Source: Bacteroidales bacterium (GTDB lineage: Bacteria; Bacteroidota; Bacteroidia; Bacteroidales; JAQXIO01). From it: DNA of 64,000 nt. The stretch covers positions 29,025 through 93,024 of the forward strand of contig JAQXIO010000034.1 of NCBI GenBank assembly GCA_029007825.1, read 5' to 3'. The position numbers and the translations under genes are program-made. The notes under the pieces were generated by a model that searched no databases, was not told where the DNA came from, and saw only the letters and a list, made by a program, of their open reading frames with translations. This document shows, one piece after another, positions 26,957 to 35,917 of this stretch; the stretch's first letter is position 1, and the number at the start of each line of letters is the position of its first letter.

Positions 26957-27739
26957 ATGAATGACTTGAGAATCTCGCTTTTTCAGTACGATATAGCATG
27001 GGAAAACAAAGCTGAAAATTTGTCCCGCGTTGAAAGAGCCTTGTCTCTGGTTTCAGGGAAAAGCGATTTGATGGTTTTACCTGAAATGTTTTCTACCGGC
27101 TTCTCGATGCAAAGTGATCGGTTGGCTGAAACGGTTGAGGGAGAGACCATAATGTGCTTGTCCGGTATGGCCCGAAAATACGACATTGCAGTGGCTGGCA
27201 GCTTTGTTGCGGTAGAAAATAATCGTTATTACAACAGGGCATTTTTTATTACCCCTCAAAATGAATATTATTTTTATGATAAGCGCCATCTCTTTAGTAT
27301 GGGTAGTGAAAATAAATATTTTTCTGCAGGCAATAAACCCCTTATTGTACATTACAAGGATTGGAACATCTCATTGATGATATGTTACGATTTGCGTTTT
27401 CCCGTTTGGTGCCGCAACGTCGCCGAAAGTTTTGACCTGCAGCTGTTTTTTGCTAATTGGCCGACCGTTCGTTCCGAGGCATGGTTGGTGTTATTGAAAG
27501 CAAGAGCGATAGAGAACAGTGCCTATGTTGCAGGGGTAAATAGAATCGGAACGGATGGGAATGGACTTTGTTATTCCGGTCACTCTTTGCTGTTGGATTT
27601 TAAAGGAACCGTTTTGGATGATTGCGGAACAGGTGAGAAGATTCTGACGGAAACATTATCGTTCGGGAAACTCCGGCATTTCCGTGAAAAATTCCCTGTT
27701 TCGGGTGATGCCGATACGTTTACTTTGCAAATACCATGA
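26957..27739 (+). CDS. Omega-amidase / nitrilase-superfamily carbon-nitrogen hydrolase
   Basis: A 260-residue YafV-like amidohydrolase. The nitrilase catalytic triad is visible: E43 (VLPEMFSTGFSM), K109 (YDKRHLF) and C143 (MICYDLRFPVW). YafV-type enzymes hydrolyse alpha-ketoglutaramate and related omega-amides, repairing by-products of glutamine transamination. The FSTGF sequence after Glu43 is characteristic of this branch. It starts 14 bp after the acyltransferase gene and overlaps the MFS gene by 4 bp. Confidence 0.92.
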   Translation: MNDLRISLFQYDIAWENKAENLSRVERALSLVSGKSDLMVLPEMFSTGFSMQSDRLAETVEGETIMCLSGMARKYDIAVAGSFVAVENNRYYNRAFFITPQNEYYFYDKRHLFSMGSENKYFSAGNKPLIVHYKDWNISLMICYDLRFPVWCRNVAESFDLQLFFANWPTVRSEAWLVLLKARAIENSAYVAGVNRIGTDGNGLCYSGHSLLLDFKGTVLDDCGTGEKILTETLSFGKLRHFREKFPVSGDADTFTLQIP

Positions 27740-28977
27740 AATTAGATAAAACATTCCGTTGGATATCGACACTCTATTTTGCAGAAGGCTTGCCTTATGT
27801 AATTATAATGACCCTGTCCGTCGTCATGTATAAACGTTTGGGCATTTCGAATACAGACATTGCACTTTGCACGGGCTGGCTCTATTTACCTTGGGTGATT
27901 AAGCCTTTTTGGGGGCCTATGGTCGATATCTTCCGAACCAAGCGGTGGTGGATTGTCGCAATGCAGCTTTTTATGGGAGCAGGCTTTGCTGGAGTTGCAT
28001 TTGTCCTTCCCTTATCCTCTTTTTTACAATGGTCGTTATCTTTTTTCTGGCTTTTAGCATTTGCTTCGGCGACAAATGACATAGCCTCCGATGGATTTTA
28101 TATGTTGGCGCTTGATAAAGAAGAACAGGCATTCTTTGTTGGCATACGCTCGACATTTTATCGTATAGGAATGATTTTCGCACAAGGAGGTTTGGTGATT
28201 TTTGCAGGAAAGATGGAGACATACTGTAATAACATTGCATGGGCATGGAGCTGTACATTTATTGCCATCGCTGTCCTTCTCTTCATTATAGCGCTCTATC
28301 ATCGGAAAGTTTTGCCTCATCCGGTTTCCGACAATATAAACTCTTCATTCTCTTTTATAGCTTTGAAGCATGAGTTCATCGAGAGCTTCGTCTGTTTTTT
28401 CAGAAAACCGGGAATCGGTCGGGCTTTGTTTTTCATTTTGACCTATCGTTTGGGAGAGGCTCAGCTCGTAAAAATGGTAACCCCCTTTCTTTTGGATCCT
28501 CGGAATGAAGGTGGAATGGCACTTTCTACCGCTCAGGTTGGGGTGGCCTATGGTACCCTTGGGGTATTGACGCTGATTGTGGGTGGAATATTGGGTGGAA
28601 TAGCGCTCTCCCGTAAAGGCTTGAAATATTGGATATGGCCTATGGCCCTGGCTCTTTCGCTTCCGAATGTCGTTTATTTGTTTTTAGCTTATTATCAGCC
28701 CGATTCTCTCTGGATTACATATCTATCCGTAATGCTGGAACAATTTGGTTATGGATTCGGCTTTACTGCCTATATGGTTTACCTGATGAATTTCTCGGAA
28801 GGTAAATATGCAACATCCCATTATGCCTTTTGTACCGGCTTTATGGCGTTGGGAATGATGCTTCCGGGAATGTTTTCCGGTTGGATGCAGGAAAATATAG
28901 GATATACGCTCTTTTTTGTATGGGTATTGATTTGCACATTACCCGGCCTGTTGGCTGTCAGGTTCCTTAAATTATAA
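27736..28977 (+). CDS. MFS transporter, AmpG-like
   Basis: A 413-residue inner-membrane protein with twelve predicted hydrophobic segments. The N-terminal WISTLYFAEGLPYVIIMTLSVVMYKRLGIS and PWVIKPFWGPMVD stretches are hallmarks of the AmpG-like branch of the major facilitator superfamily, which imports muropeptides (anhydro-MurNAc peptides) for recycling. The Bacteroidota homologues are usually only called AmpG-like. The ATGA overlap with the amidase gene indicates coupled translation. A cell-wall recycling role is plausible but unproven. Confidence 0.88.
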   Translation: MKLDKTFRWISTLYFAEGLPYVIIMTLSVVMYKRLGISNTDIALCTGWLYLPWVIKPFWGPMVDIFRTKRWWIVAMQLFMGAGFAGVAFVLPLSSFLQWSLSFFWLLAFASATNDIASDGFYMLALDKEEQAFFVGIRSTFYRIGMIFAQGGLVIFAGKMETYCNNIAWAWSCTFIAIAVLLFIIALYHRKVLPHPVSDNINSSFSFIALKHEFIESFVCFFRKPGIGRALFFILTYRLGEAQLVKMVTPFLLDPRNEGGMALSTAQVGVAYGTLGVLTLIVGGILGGIALSRKGLKYWIWPMALALSLPNVVYLFLAYYQPDSLWITYLSVMLEQFGYGFGFTAYMVYLMNFSEGKYATSHYAFCTGFMALGMMLPGMFSGWMQENIGYTLFFVWVLICTLPGLLAVRFLKL

Positions 28978-29027
28978 TTTTTTTTGATTAATATATCCCT
29001 CTTATTGTTCATATAAGGTCAAAACTG

Positions 29028-29035
29028 TATCTTCG
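29028..29035 (+). promoter_or_regulatory. Candidate promoter of the LamG lipoprotein gene
   Basis: TATCTTCG, one mismatch from TAnnTTTG, with a TTG 20 bp upstream at 29005-29007, matching the usual -33/-7 spacing. The ATG is 26 bp downstream. Confidence 0.5.
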
Positions 29036-29060
29036 TACTTCCAAAACTAAATAATCGATC

Positions 29061-29840
29061 ATGAATAAAACACATCTTCTTTTCTTTGCTATGCTTGTGT
29101 GCGCTTTTTTTGCCTGTACAAGTGATAATATTGAAGAAAAATACACTGGAAAAGATGATCCCGACATTATTATTGGTGATGAATTAGCCTGGTTTCCGTT
29201 AAATGGAAATTTGAATGATTCTACGGAAAATGGTGTCAGTCTCTTTTTTAACGGAACTCCCGAGTTTGTATCGGGAATGAATGGTACTGGTCTGAAACTG
29301 GATGGACGGAAAAATTATATTTCGATTCCTGTGGGTATTCAGGATACTCTGTCTATTGTTTTTTGGGTAAAAATGGAAACGCAGGATTTCAGGAGCCTGA
29401 ATCCTAATCCTGTCTGGATAGATTATGGAATGGGTGCCGTAAAAGCCTCTTTGGACGGAACAACCGATGCAACGAAGTTGAGAGTTAAGGAAAATGAATA
29501 TTCCGACCCAACCTCTCAATTGATACCGAATGACAATGAGTGGGACGGATTTTGTTCTTGGGATAATATGGTATTTTTCTATACCGAAATTATAAAAGAT
29601 AAAATTACCTGCCGGATAAAATCGAAATATGGGAGATTTACGCCCAAAGATTGGCTTAAGACAATAGAATTGACATCACCGATTGTTATAAATTCCGATC
29701 TGCTTTATATCGGAAGGTCTTCCGGTGTACAGGATATTCAGGGAGGGTATTTACAAGGCGTGGTAGATGAAATCCATATTTATAAACGTGGCCTCTCTGC
29801 TCAGGAAATAGAACATTTTGCTCAACAATCATTCGAATAG
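29061..29840 (+). CDS. LamG-domain lipoprotein
   Basis: A 259-residue lipoprotein (lipobox FFAC, Cys at about residue 19). The mature chain is a concanavalin-like LamG jelly-roll: AWFPLNGNLNDSTENG, GTGLKLDGRKNYISIP, SIVFWVKMET and the closing GGYLQGVVDEIHIYKRGLSAQEIEHF. Such domains bind glycans or proteins at the cell surface; no catalytic residues are evident. It starts its own unit, and the DUF5777 barrel gene follows after 4 bp. Confidence 0.85.
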   Translation: MNKTHLLFFAMLVCAFFACTSDNIEEKYTGKDDPDIIIGDELAWFPLNGNLNDSTENGVSLFFNGTPEFVSGMNGTGLKLDGRKNYISIPVGIQDTLSIVFWVKMETQDFRSLNPNPVWIDYGMGAVKASLDGTTDATKLRVKENEYSDPTSQLIPNDNEWDGFCSWDNMVFFYTEIIKDKITCRIKSKYGRFTPKDWLKTIELTSPIVINSDLLYIGRSSGVQDIQGGYLQGVVDEIHIYKRGLSAQEIEHFAQQSFE

Positions 29841-29844
29841 TACC

Positions 29845-30738
29845 ATGAAAAGAATATTTTTGTTTTTATCCATACTTTTGTTGTGTGCTCCTTTCTCATT
29901 GAAAGCGCAGTTGGATGACCTTGAGGCTCAGTTGATGAGCGAAATGGAAAAGCCGGTAGATTACGCGGTAAGTACTTTTTTATCGGAAAATATTGTAGTC
30001 GGGCAATCGACTACAATGCATGAAAAAAATAATCTCTCTATCATTTTTAAACATCACTTCGGAAGCTTAAAAGGAGGCCCTAAAGAAATATTCGGCCTTA
30101 ACGATGCCAATATCTATGTCGGTTTGGGATATGCTCCGGCCGATTGGGTTAATCTCGGATTAGGTTATGGCACTTACAATAATTCGTTTAACGGAGATGC
30201 TAAGTTTAGAATACTCAGGCAATCGACCGGTAGAATATTTATGCCGGTCAATTTAGTTCTTTACGGAGCGATAAATTGCCGCACGCAGCAATATGCCAAT
30301 CCCGATATGAATAAGAACTTTGCCGGAAGATTGGATTATACCGTACAAGCGTTAATATCAAGGCGTTTTTGTGACATTTTCTCTTTACAGATAGCCCCGA
30401 CATATGTGCATCGTAATTTAGTGGCAACCGCTGCAAATCCGAACGACCTTTTTGCTCTGGGAGCAGGAGCCTCTTTTCGCTTATTGAAAAATCTGAGGTT
30501 GAATCTTGAGTATTATTGGGTAACAGACCATGACACACCTAAAACAAAATATTACGATCCGTTTTCAATCGGAGTTTCTTATCAGACATCGCGGCATACG
30601 TTCGAACTGTTTTTATCCAATACGGAATTTATGGAATCGAACTATTTTTTAACATCGACGACAGGAAACTTTTTTAAAGGCGATATCCATATAGGCTTTA
30701 ACTGTGCCATTAATTTCACATTAGGAAAAAAACATTAA
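29845..30738 (+). CDS. DUF5777-type beta-barrel protein
   Basis: A 297-residue exported protein starting at ATG 29845 (an in-frame start at 29818 overlaps the previous gene and lacks a signal peptide). The signal peptide ends SLKAQ. The rest has alternating beta strands consistent with an outer-membrane barrel (IIFKHHFGSLKGG, LGYAPADWVNLGLGYG, SIGVSYQTSRHTFELFLSNT, a strand-like C-terminus). The architecture and the neighbouring YceI gene fit the DUF5777 family. Function unknown; a role in moving or sensing a lipid-like ligand with YceI is an inference. Confidence 0.8.
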   Translation: MKRIFLFLSILLLCAPFSLKAQLDDLEAQLMSEMEKPVDYAVSTFLSENIVVGQSTTMHEKNNLSIIFKHHFGSLKGGPKEIFGLNDANIYVGLGYAPADWVNLGLGYGTYNNSFNGDAKFRILRQSTGRIFMPVNLVLYGAINCRTQQYANPDMNKNFAGRLDYTVQALISRRFCDIFSLQIAPTYVHRNLVATAANPNDLFALGAGASFRLLKNLRLNLEYYWVTDHDTPKTKYYDPFSIGVSYQTSRHTFELFLSNTEFMESNYFLTSTTGNFFKGDIHIGFNCAINFTLGKKH

Positions 30739-30750
30739 TACATTAGAGAC

Positions 30751-31296
30751 ATGAGAACTATATTAATCTTAACGACATTGCTTTTTAGCCTTTCTCTTGC
30801 AGCTCAGACATATACCAGTAAAAATGGAACAGCTTATTTCATATCGCGTACCGATGTTATTAATATAGATGCTACGAACAATTCAGTTGCAAGTATAGTA
30901 AAGAAAGAGAGTGGAGAGATTGTAGCCATTGTCTTGATTAAAGCTTTTAAATTTACTTTGGCGACCGCCTTCGATCATTTTAATGAAGAATACATGGAAT
31001 CGAGCAAATATCCGAAGGCTTCGTACAAAGGAAAGATATTGGAATTACCTGCATTGGATTTGTCGAAAGACGGAACTTATGAAGTGACCACCGAAGGAGA
31101 ACTCACAATTCATGGGGTTACTAAACCAATTAAGGAAAAAGGCGTTTTAACCATAAAAGGTGGAAAACTTATGGGAGAATGTGATTTCACTGTTTTACTT
31201 GATGATTATAAAATAGAGGTGCCCGCAATGGTAAAAGATCGTGTTTCCCAGAAAATAGAAGTTAAGTTGACGTCTTCTTACGACCTCACAAAATAA
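30751..31296 (+). CDS. YceI-family periplasmic protein
   Basis: A 181-residue exported protein with a signal peptide (residues 1-18, SLAAQ). The YceI lipocalin-like barrel is recognised from KAFKFTLATAFDHFNEEYMES, YPKASYKGKI and GELTIHGVTKPIKEKGVLTIK. Characterised YceI proteins bind isoprenoid chains in a hydrophobic pocket. It sits 12 bp after the DUF5777 barrel and 31 bp before an OB-fold protein. Confidence 0.92.
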   Translation: MRTILILTTLLFSLSLAAQTYTSKNGTAYFISRTDVINIDATNNSVASIVKKESGEIVAIVLIKAFKFTLATAFDHFNEEYMESSKYPKASYKGKILELPALDLSKDGTYEVTTEGELTIHGVTKPIKEKGVLTIKGGKLMGECDFTVLLDDYKIEVPAMVKDRVSQKIEVKLTSSYDLTK

Positions 31297-31327
31297 AAGT
31301 ACAGGTTAAATAATAGATAGGTAAAAT

Positions 31328-31744
31328 ATGAAAATAATTAAAATTGCTACAATCGTATTGATCGTTATAATCGCGATAGGAGTAGCATGGTATGTATTCC
31401 GTCCTGCACCGACATCGGTAGCAAGCTTGAAACCGGATATAGTTGTGCAGGATATACCTCAGCTTATCGCCGAATTTGAAGTGGATGAAAATGTGGCGAA
31501 TGAGATGTATCTCGATAAAGTAATGGAAGTGCAGGGAGTTGTTAGCGACCTTTACCGTGATCAGCGTTCATTGATTATTTATGGCGATGGGATGAGCGGT
31601 GTTACATGTAATTTTCAGGATAATTATGTAATTCCGGAAATTAAGGTAGGGCAGACGATTAAGGTAAAAGGCCGCTGTGCCGGGTACATTCTTGATTTGC
31701 AGTTGATGGAATGTTGCGTTGAGGAAAACGGACAATATAAGTGA
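31328..31744 (+). CDS. Membrane-anchored OB-fold (tRNA_anti-like) protein
   Basis: A 138-residue protein with one N-terminal membrane segment (IVLIVIIAIGVAWYVF, residues ~9-26). The remainder resembles an OB fold of the tRNA_anti-like type (VMEVQGVVSDLYRDQRSLIIYGDGMSGVTC, VGQTIKVKGRCAGYILDLQLMECCV). In this setting it faces the periplasm and is unlikely to bind tRNA. It ends the DUF5777-YceI run; the terminator at 31772-31801 follows. Confidence 0.82.
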   Translation: MKIIKIATIVLIVIIAIGVAWYVFRPAPTSVASLKPDIVVQDIPQLIAEFEVDENVANEMYLDKVMEVQGVVSDLYRDQRSLIIYGDGMSGVTCNFQDNYVIPEIKVGQTIKVKGRCAGYILDLQLMECCVEENGQYK

Positions 31745-31771
31745 TAGTAAATAAAAGGATTATTAAAAAAG

Positions 31772-31801
31772 AAAACCTGCTAAGTTTACTTAGCAGGTTT
31801 T
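31772..31801. terminator. Bidirectional terminator
   Basis: A perfect 13-bp stem with a TTTA loop, T-rich on the plus-strand exit and A-rich on the other, between the convergent OB-fold gene and gdhA. Confidence 0.9.
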
Positions 31802-31832
31802 CTTTTTTAAGTATAAAGTTATGGAAGGAATA

Positions 31833-33167
31833 TTAAACGATACCTTGTGCAACCATAGCCTTTGCCACCTTCATAAATCCACCGATGTTTGCGCCTTTTA
31901 CATAATCGATAGAGCCGTCTGCCTTCTTACCGTATTTAACGCAAGTACTATGGATATCTTTCATAATCTGAAGCAAGCGAGCATCTACCTCTTCGCGTGT
32001 CCAGCTCAGTTTCAATGCATTCTGAGACATTTCAAGACCTGATGTTGCAACACCGCCGGCGTTAGAAGCTTTACCCGGTGCATACAGGATGTTTGATTTT
32101 TGGATATATTCGATAGCTTCAGGAGTAGAAGGCATATTGGCACCTTCGGCAATACAGATACAACCGTTTGCAATTAAAGCCTTGGCATCTGATAAATCCA
32201 GTTCGTTTTGTGTAGCGCAGGGAAGAGCTACATCTACCTTTATTTCCCAGGGACGTTTGCCCTCTACATATGTACAACCGTATTTTTTTGCATATTCGGC
32301 GATACGTCCGCGTTTTTCGCCTTTCAGCCACATTACGTAAGCCAGTTTTTCTTCGTCGATACCATCCGGATCATAAATGTATCCGTTAGAATCGGAAAGA
32401 GTAACAGGTTTTGCACCCATATGGAGACATTTTTCAACGGCATATTGAGCAACGTTACCTGAACCTGAAATAGCAACAACTTTACCTTTCATGCTATCTC
32501 CTTTCATTTTCAGCATTTCTTCTGCAAAATATACGGTACCGTAACCGGTTGCTTCCGGACGAATCAGAGAACCACCGAATTCAAGACCCTTTCCGGTGAG
32601 AACACCTGTATGAGTCTGAGTCAGTTTTTTGTACATGCCGAACATGTAAGCAACTTCACGGCCGCCAACACCTATATCTCCTGCAGGAACATCTGTTTCC
32701 GGTCCTATATGACGCCATAATTCAAGCATGAAAGCTTGGCAGAAACGCATGATTTCAGCTTCGCTCTTTCCTTTAGGATCGAAATCCGAACCACCTTTGC
32801 CACCACCCATAGGCAATGTTGTAAGCGCATTTTTAAACGTTTGCTCAAAAGCAAGGAATTTCAACAGTCCCGGATAAACCGACGGATGGAAACGAAGACC
32901 TCCTTTGTATGGGCCGATAGCCATGTTGTGTTGTACACGATATCCCATGTTGACACAAACGTTACCTTTGTCATCTATCCAGTTAACGCGGAATGAAATG
33001 ATTCTGTCAGGAATACATAATCTTTCTATCAGGTTATACTTTTCGAATTCAGGGTGCTTGTTGTACTCTTCTTCGATCGTCAGCAACACTTCCTCTACAG
33101 CCTGGTGATATTCCGGCTCATAAGGGAATTTTTGTTTTAACTTAGCTAATACGTCTAATGCTTTCAT
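31833..33167 (-). CDS. gdhA: NADP-type glutamate dehydrogenase
   Basis: A 444-residue hexameric-type glutamate dehydrogenase that fixes ammonia onto 2-oxoglutarate. The catalytic lysine lies in PMGGGKGGSDFDPKG, with the substrate site GYRVQHNMAIGPYKGGLRFHP and the nucleotide fold VVAISGSGNVAQYAVEK. The length matches the ~445-residue NADPH class I enzymes. It is a single gene with a promoter 58 bp upstream and a strong terminator downstream. Confidence 0.96.
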   Translation of the reverse strand: MKALDVLAKLKQKFPYEPEYHQAVEEVLLTIEEEYNKHPEFEKYNLIERLCIPDRIISFRVNWIDDKGNVCVNMGYRVQHNMAIGPYKGGLRFHPSVYPGLLKFLAFEQTFKNALTTLPMGGGKGGSDFDPKGKSEAEIMRFCQAFMLELWRHIGPETDVPAGDIGVGGREVAYMFGMYKKLTQTHTGVLTGKGLEFGGSLIRPEATGYGTVYFAEEMLKMKGDSMKGKVVAISGSGNVAQYAVEKCLHMGAKPVTLSDSNGYIYDPDGIDEEKLAYVMWLKGEKRGRIAEYAKKYGCTYVEGKRPWEIKVDVALPCATQNELDLSDAKALIANGCICIAEGANMPSTPEAIEYIQKSNILYAPGKASNAGGVATSGLEMSQNALKLSWTREEVDARLLQIMKDIHSTCVKYGKKADGSIDYVKGANIGGFMKVAKAMVAQGIV

Positions 33168-33224
33168 ACTAATAAGATAATTGTATTATATACTTGTTCT
33201 TTTTTATTTCATTGAAATTCTTGG

Positions 33225-33232
33225 CAAAGATA
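33225..33232 (-). promoter_or_regulatory. Candidate gdhA promoter, -7 box TATCTTTG
   Basis: Minus-strand TAnnTTTG match. Transcription from about 33218 gives a leader of about 50 nt. Confidence 0.6.
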
Positions 33233-33295
33233 TAGATAAAAATCAAATAAAAAAGAAATTGGAGCGAAAAAAATAGAGATTAATGACAAAATGAT

Positions 33296-33481
33296 TTATT
33301 TTTTGTCGTTATTGCGTCTATTTTTATAAATCGGTATGAAAACTAAGGCACCTGAAACGACAATAGAAAAAATGATTTGGAAATTTATTGTTTCAGAACG
33401 GGTAATAAGGATATAGCATAAGACGACCCAAAGCAGAATAATACAAATGATCTGGGAGTTGCTGATTCTTCTTTTTTGCAT
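33296..33481 (-). CDS. Small two-helix membrane protein
   Basis: A 61-residue protein with two hydrophobic segments (IICIILLWVVLCYILI at ~11-26; IIFSIVVSGALVFIPIY at ~36-52) flanked by basic residues (MQKRR, KNRRNNDKK), a plausible membrane hairpin with both ends inside. It follows the TonB-dependent receptor on the same strand after an 81-bp gap containing a hairpin. No family recognised. Being short, it could be spurious, but the positive-inside pattern favours a real gene. Confidence 0.55.
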   Translation of the reverse strand: MQKRRISNSQIICIILLWVVLCYILITRSETINFQIIFSIVVSGALVFIPIYKNRRNNDKK

Positions 33482-33513
33482 AAGACGAAAGATTAGTACA
33501 TATTATTAATGCT

Positions 33514-33552
33514 CTGCAGCACTTACATTCCCAATGGTTGTAAGTGCTGCAG
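33514..33552 (-). repeat. 14-bp stem hairpin after the TonB-receptor gene
   Basis: Arms 33514-33527 and 33539-33552 are perfect reverse complements with an 11-nt loop. There is no T-run on the minus strand, so it looks more like an mRNA-stabilising or processing hairpin than a classical terminator. Confidence 0.65.
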
Positions 33553-33562
33553 GACAAATTTA

Positions 33563-35863
33563 CTAGAATCTGGCGGAAATTTCGGCACCGAACTGTATTG
33601 GTTTTCCTCTTTGCATGAAAGATTGTCCGAACGATTCGAAATAGAATGCATTGTAATCCGTATTGATTAGGTTGCGTCCCCATAAGTCGAGGCGATAAGT
33701 ACCTTTTCTGAAAGAAATACGCACATTCAGTAATCCGTAGAATTTTTGAGATAGGTCGTTCTTTTCTGTCCAGTACATCTTTCCGGCGCCGTTATATTGT
33801 GCCGCAAATACAAGTTGGTCGAAGACAGGACATCTTAACGGTATGCTGTAACTTGCATCTATAGACAAAGTATGCTGAGGAGCATAGGGAATATAATTTC
33901 CTGAACAATCGATCTCTTTTTCCTCGGTTTTTCCGGCCTCGTTTTTAACTTTTTCTATTACAGAATAGTCTTTAAACGTCGCATTTGTGTAGCCATAATT
34001 CACAGCAAAAGTAAGATTCGGTGTGATTCGGGCTGTAGCCGTTGCCTCTACACCGAAGCTACGGGCCTTTCCGGCATTAGTCAGATAACGCCCGTTTCCG
34101 CTGTTTACGAATTTGGTGAGTTGGATATCTTTTACATCCATATAAAAGAGCGTAATATCTAAATCCAAGACATCCTTGACTAATTCGTTTTTACTGCCGA
34201 TCTCGTAATTCCATGTATATTCCGGGTTATAAAGAGTTGACTCTTCCACGTTTACAGGTTGGGCATTCGGATTGAACTTACTTTGTAGATTCTCTTGTAC
34301 CAAGTCTGCGAAAAGCTGGATATTATATCCTCCCGCCTTGTAACCTTTTGCAACCGATGCATAAATAAAATTCTTCGTATTGAAATTGTATTTTAGGGCC
34401 ACTTTAGGCAATAATTGCAGAAAATGAGTATCCTCCTTACCGCTTAATGTATCGCTCACAGCCATAGGGATAGGCCGGGGAACATGCGGCATTTGCACGG
34501 ATAAATCCATGTGGGTGTTTGCGTCGTAGTCGAGATACGCTTTTTCATAGTCGAGGCGCAGCCCCGCTGTAATGGATAAGCCCTCTACGAAAAGATTATT
34601 ATAGGTAGATTGATGGAAAAGAGCGAATCCCGTAGAAGGAGTTTTGTAAATTCCCGGAATAGGTATCTCTTTATCCGTAATACTTATTGACGGAGCGTTT
34701 GGATTGCTCGACATATTGTCGAATACCGGTTGGAGAACCTCTTTTATTCCATCCTCTTTAAAGACAACGGGAGCTTCTGTTTTCATTCCGTTATAAAAGG
34801 CATAAGCGCCAAACGACCATTGATAATTCTGTTTACCGTTCGATTTGATTGCAATCTCTTCCGTTACCGAATTTTGGTGCTGCATCTGATTCAGTGTGAA
34901 TATAGATTTGGGGCTGAAATCCTGATCCATTTTCATATCGTCTTTCATTAATTGGTAACCCGTTGTGGAACTCAATACAAATTTATCGTGTTTATATTCG
35001 AGATATAAACTATTAGTATATGTATTCCGCAGGTAAGAACTCTCATCGTTGAAATTTACAGGTGAAACTACGTCGGAAACGATATCGTAGGCACCGTAAG
35101 GAAACGCTCCCTGTGTTACATGGTCATAAGTAAACGTATATTCCGCCTTGAAATGTTTGTTCGGACGGAATTGTAACCGGCCTTTGGCTCCTCCGGAGCG
35201 CAGTTTGTCGGCATTTTTTTGGGTATATTCATTAACAAAAAAACCGTTATTCTGATCATAATATCCTCCCACTGAAAAAGCAAATTTATCGTTGATTTTC
35301 CGGTAATGAGACAAGGTCGCTTTATAATAGCCATGGTTTCCGACAAGGAAATTTGCCCGGGTACCTTGGTAATCGAATGGAGAAAGAGTGTAAATATTGA
35401 TAATGCCACCCATAGCATTACGTCCGTATAAAGTGCCTTGAGCCCCCCTGAATACCTCTATACGTTGAATATCGACGAGGTCGAAATCAAAACTGCTTTT
35501 ATCCAGAAAAGGAACATTATCGACATACATGCCGATAGCTTGTCCGCTCGACCGTGCGCCGATGCCTCTGATATATACGGCGGAAGTCATTTTTGAACCG
35601 TAATCCGGAATATACATATTCGGAACGATCGAACTAAGGTTCTTTAAGTCATTAATCTGCATATTCCCGATTTGAGCAGGAGAAAGTAAGGATACAGCTC
35701 CCGGAAGATTTTTTATAGAGTTAGTTTCTTTAGTAGAAGATATGACGACCTCCTCCATATTGTATGTTTTTATGGTATCGGCGTCAGGAGCAGGAGCCGT
35801 CGTTCCCGCATGTATTTCCGGCAGTAAAAACAGTAAAAGAAAAAATGTGATATAGTGTTTCAT
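33563..35863 (-). CDS. TonB-dependent outer membrane receptor
   Basis: A 766-residue receptor. The signal peptide (residues 1-20, ending EIHAG) is followed by the plug domain (EEVVISSTKETNSIKNLPGAVSLLS, IRGIGARSSGQAIGMYVDNVPFLD, VFRGAQGTLYGRNAMGGIINIYT) and a 22-strand barrel ending IQFGAEISARF. There is no N-terminal carboxypeptidase-like domain and no SusD gene, so it is not a SusC glycan importer; siderophore, cobalamin or other metal-complex uptake is more likely. The frame opens at 35890, but ATG 35863 starts the signal peptide. It follows the cytochrome b-like gene by 54 bp. Confidence 0.92.
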   Translation of the reverse strand: MKHYITFFLLLFLLPEIHAGTTAPAPDADTIKTYNMEEVVISSTKETNSIKNLPGAVSLLSPAQIGNMQINDLKNLSSIVPNMYIPDYGSKMTSAVYIRGIGARSSGQAIGMYVDNVPFLDKSSFDFDLVDIQRIEVFRGAQGTLYGRNAMGGIINIYTLSPFDYQGTRANFLVGNHGYYKATLSHYRKINDKFAFSVGGYYDQNNGFFVNEYTQKNADKLRSGGAKGRLQFRPNKHFKAEYTFTYDHVTQGAFPYGAYDIVSDVVSPVNFNDESSYLRNTYTNSLYLEYKHDKFVLSSTTGYQLMKDDMKMDQDFSPKSIFTLNQMQHQNSVTEEIAIKSNGKQNYQWSFGAYAFYNGMKTEAPVVFKEDGIKEVLQPVFDNMSSNPNAPSISITDKEIPIPGIYKTPSTGFALFHQSTYNNLFVEGLSITAGLRLDYEKAYLDYDANTHMDLSVQMPHVPRPIPMAVSDTLSGKEDTHFLQLLPKVALKYNFNTKNFIYASVAKGYKAGGYNIQLFADLVQENLQSKFNPNAQPVNVEESTLYNPEYTWNYEIGSKNELVKDVLDLDITLFYMDVKDIQLTKFVNSGNGRYLTNAGKARSFGVEATATARITPNLTFAVNYGYTNATFKDYSVIEKVKNEAGKTEEKEIDCSGNYIPYAPQHTLSIDASYSIPLRCPVFDQLVFAAQYNGAGKMYWTEKNDLSQKFYGLLNVRISFRKGTYRLDLWGRNLINTDYNAFYFESFGQSFMQRGKPIQFGAEISARF

Positions 35864-35917
35864 AAAAATCTGTTTGATGGAAAAGAGCAACAGAGCCCTG
35901 TCCGGTTTAAGCCTCGT

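Noticed and set aside
33563..35863. SusC-type glycan importer
   Set aside because: No N-terminal carboxypeptidase-like domain, no SusD gene and no adjacent glycosidases, so an ordinary TonB-dependent receptor is the better call.
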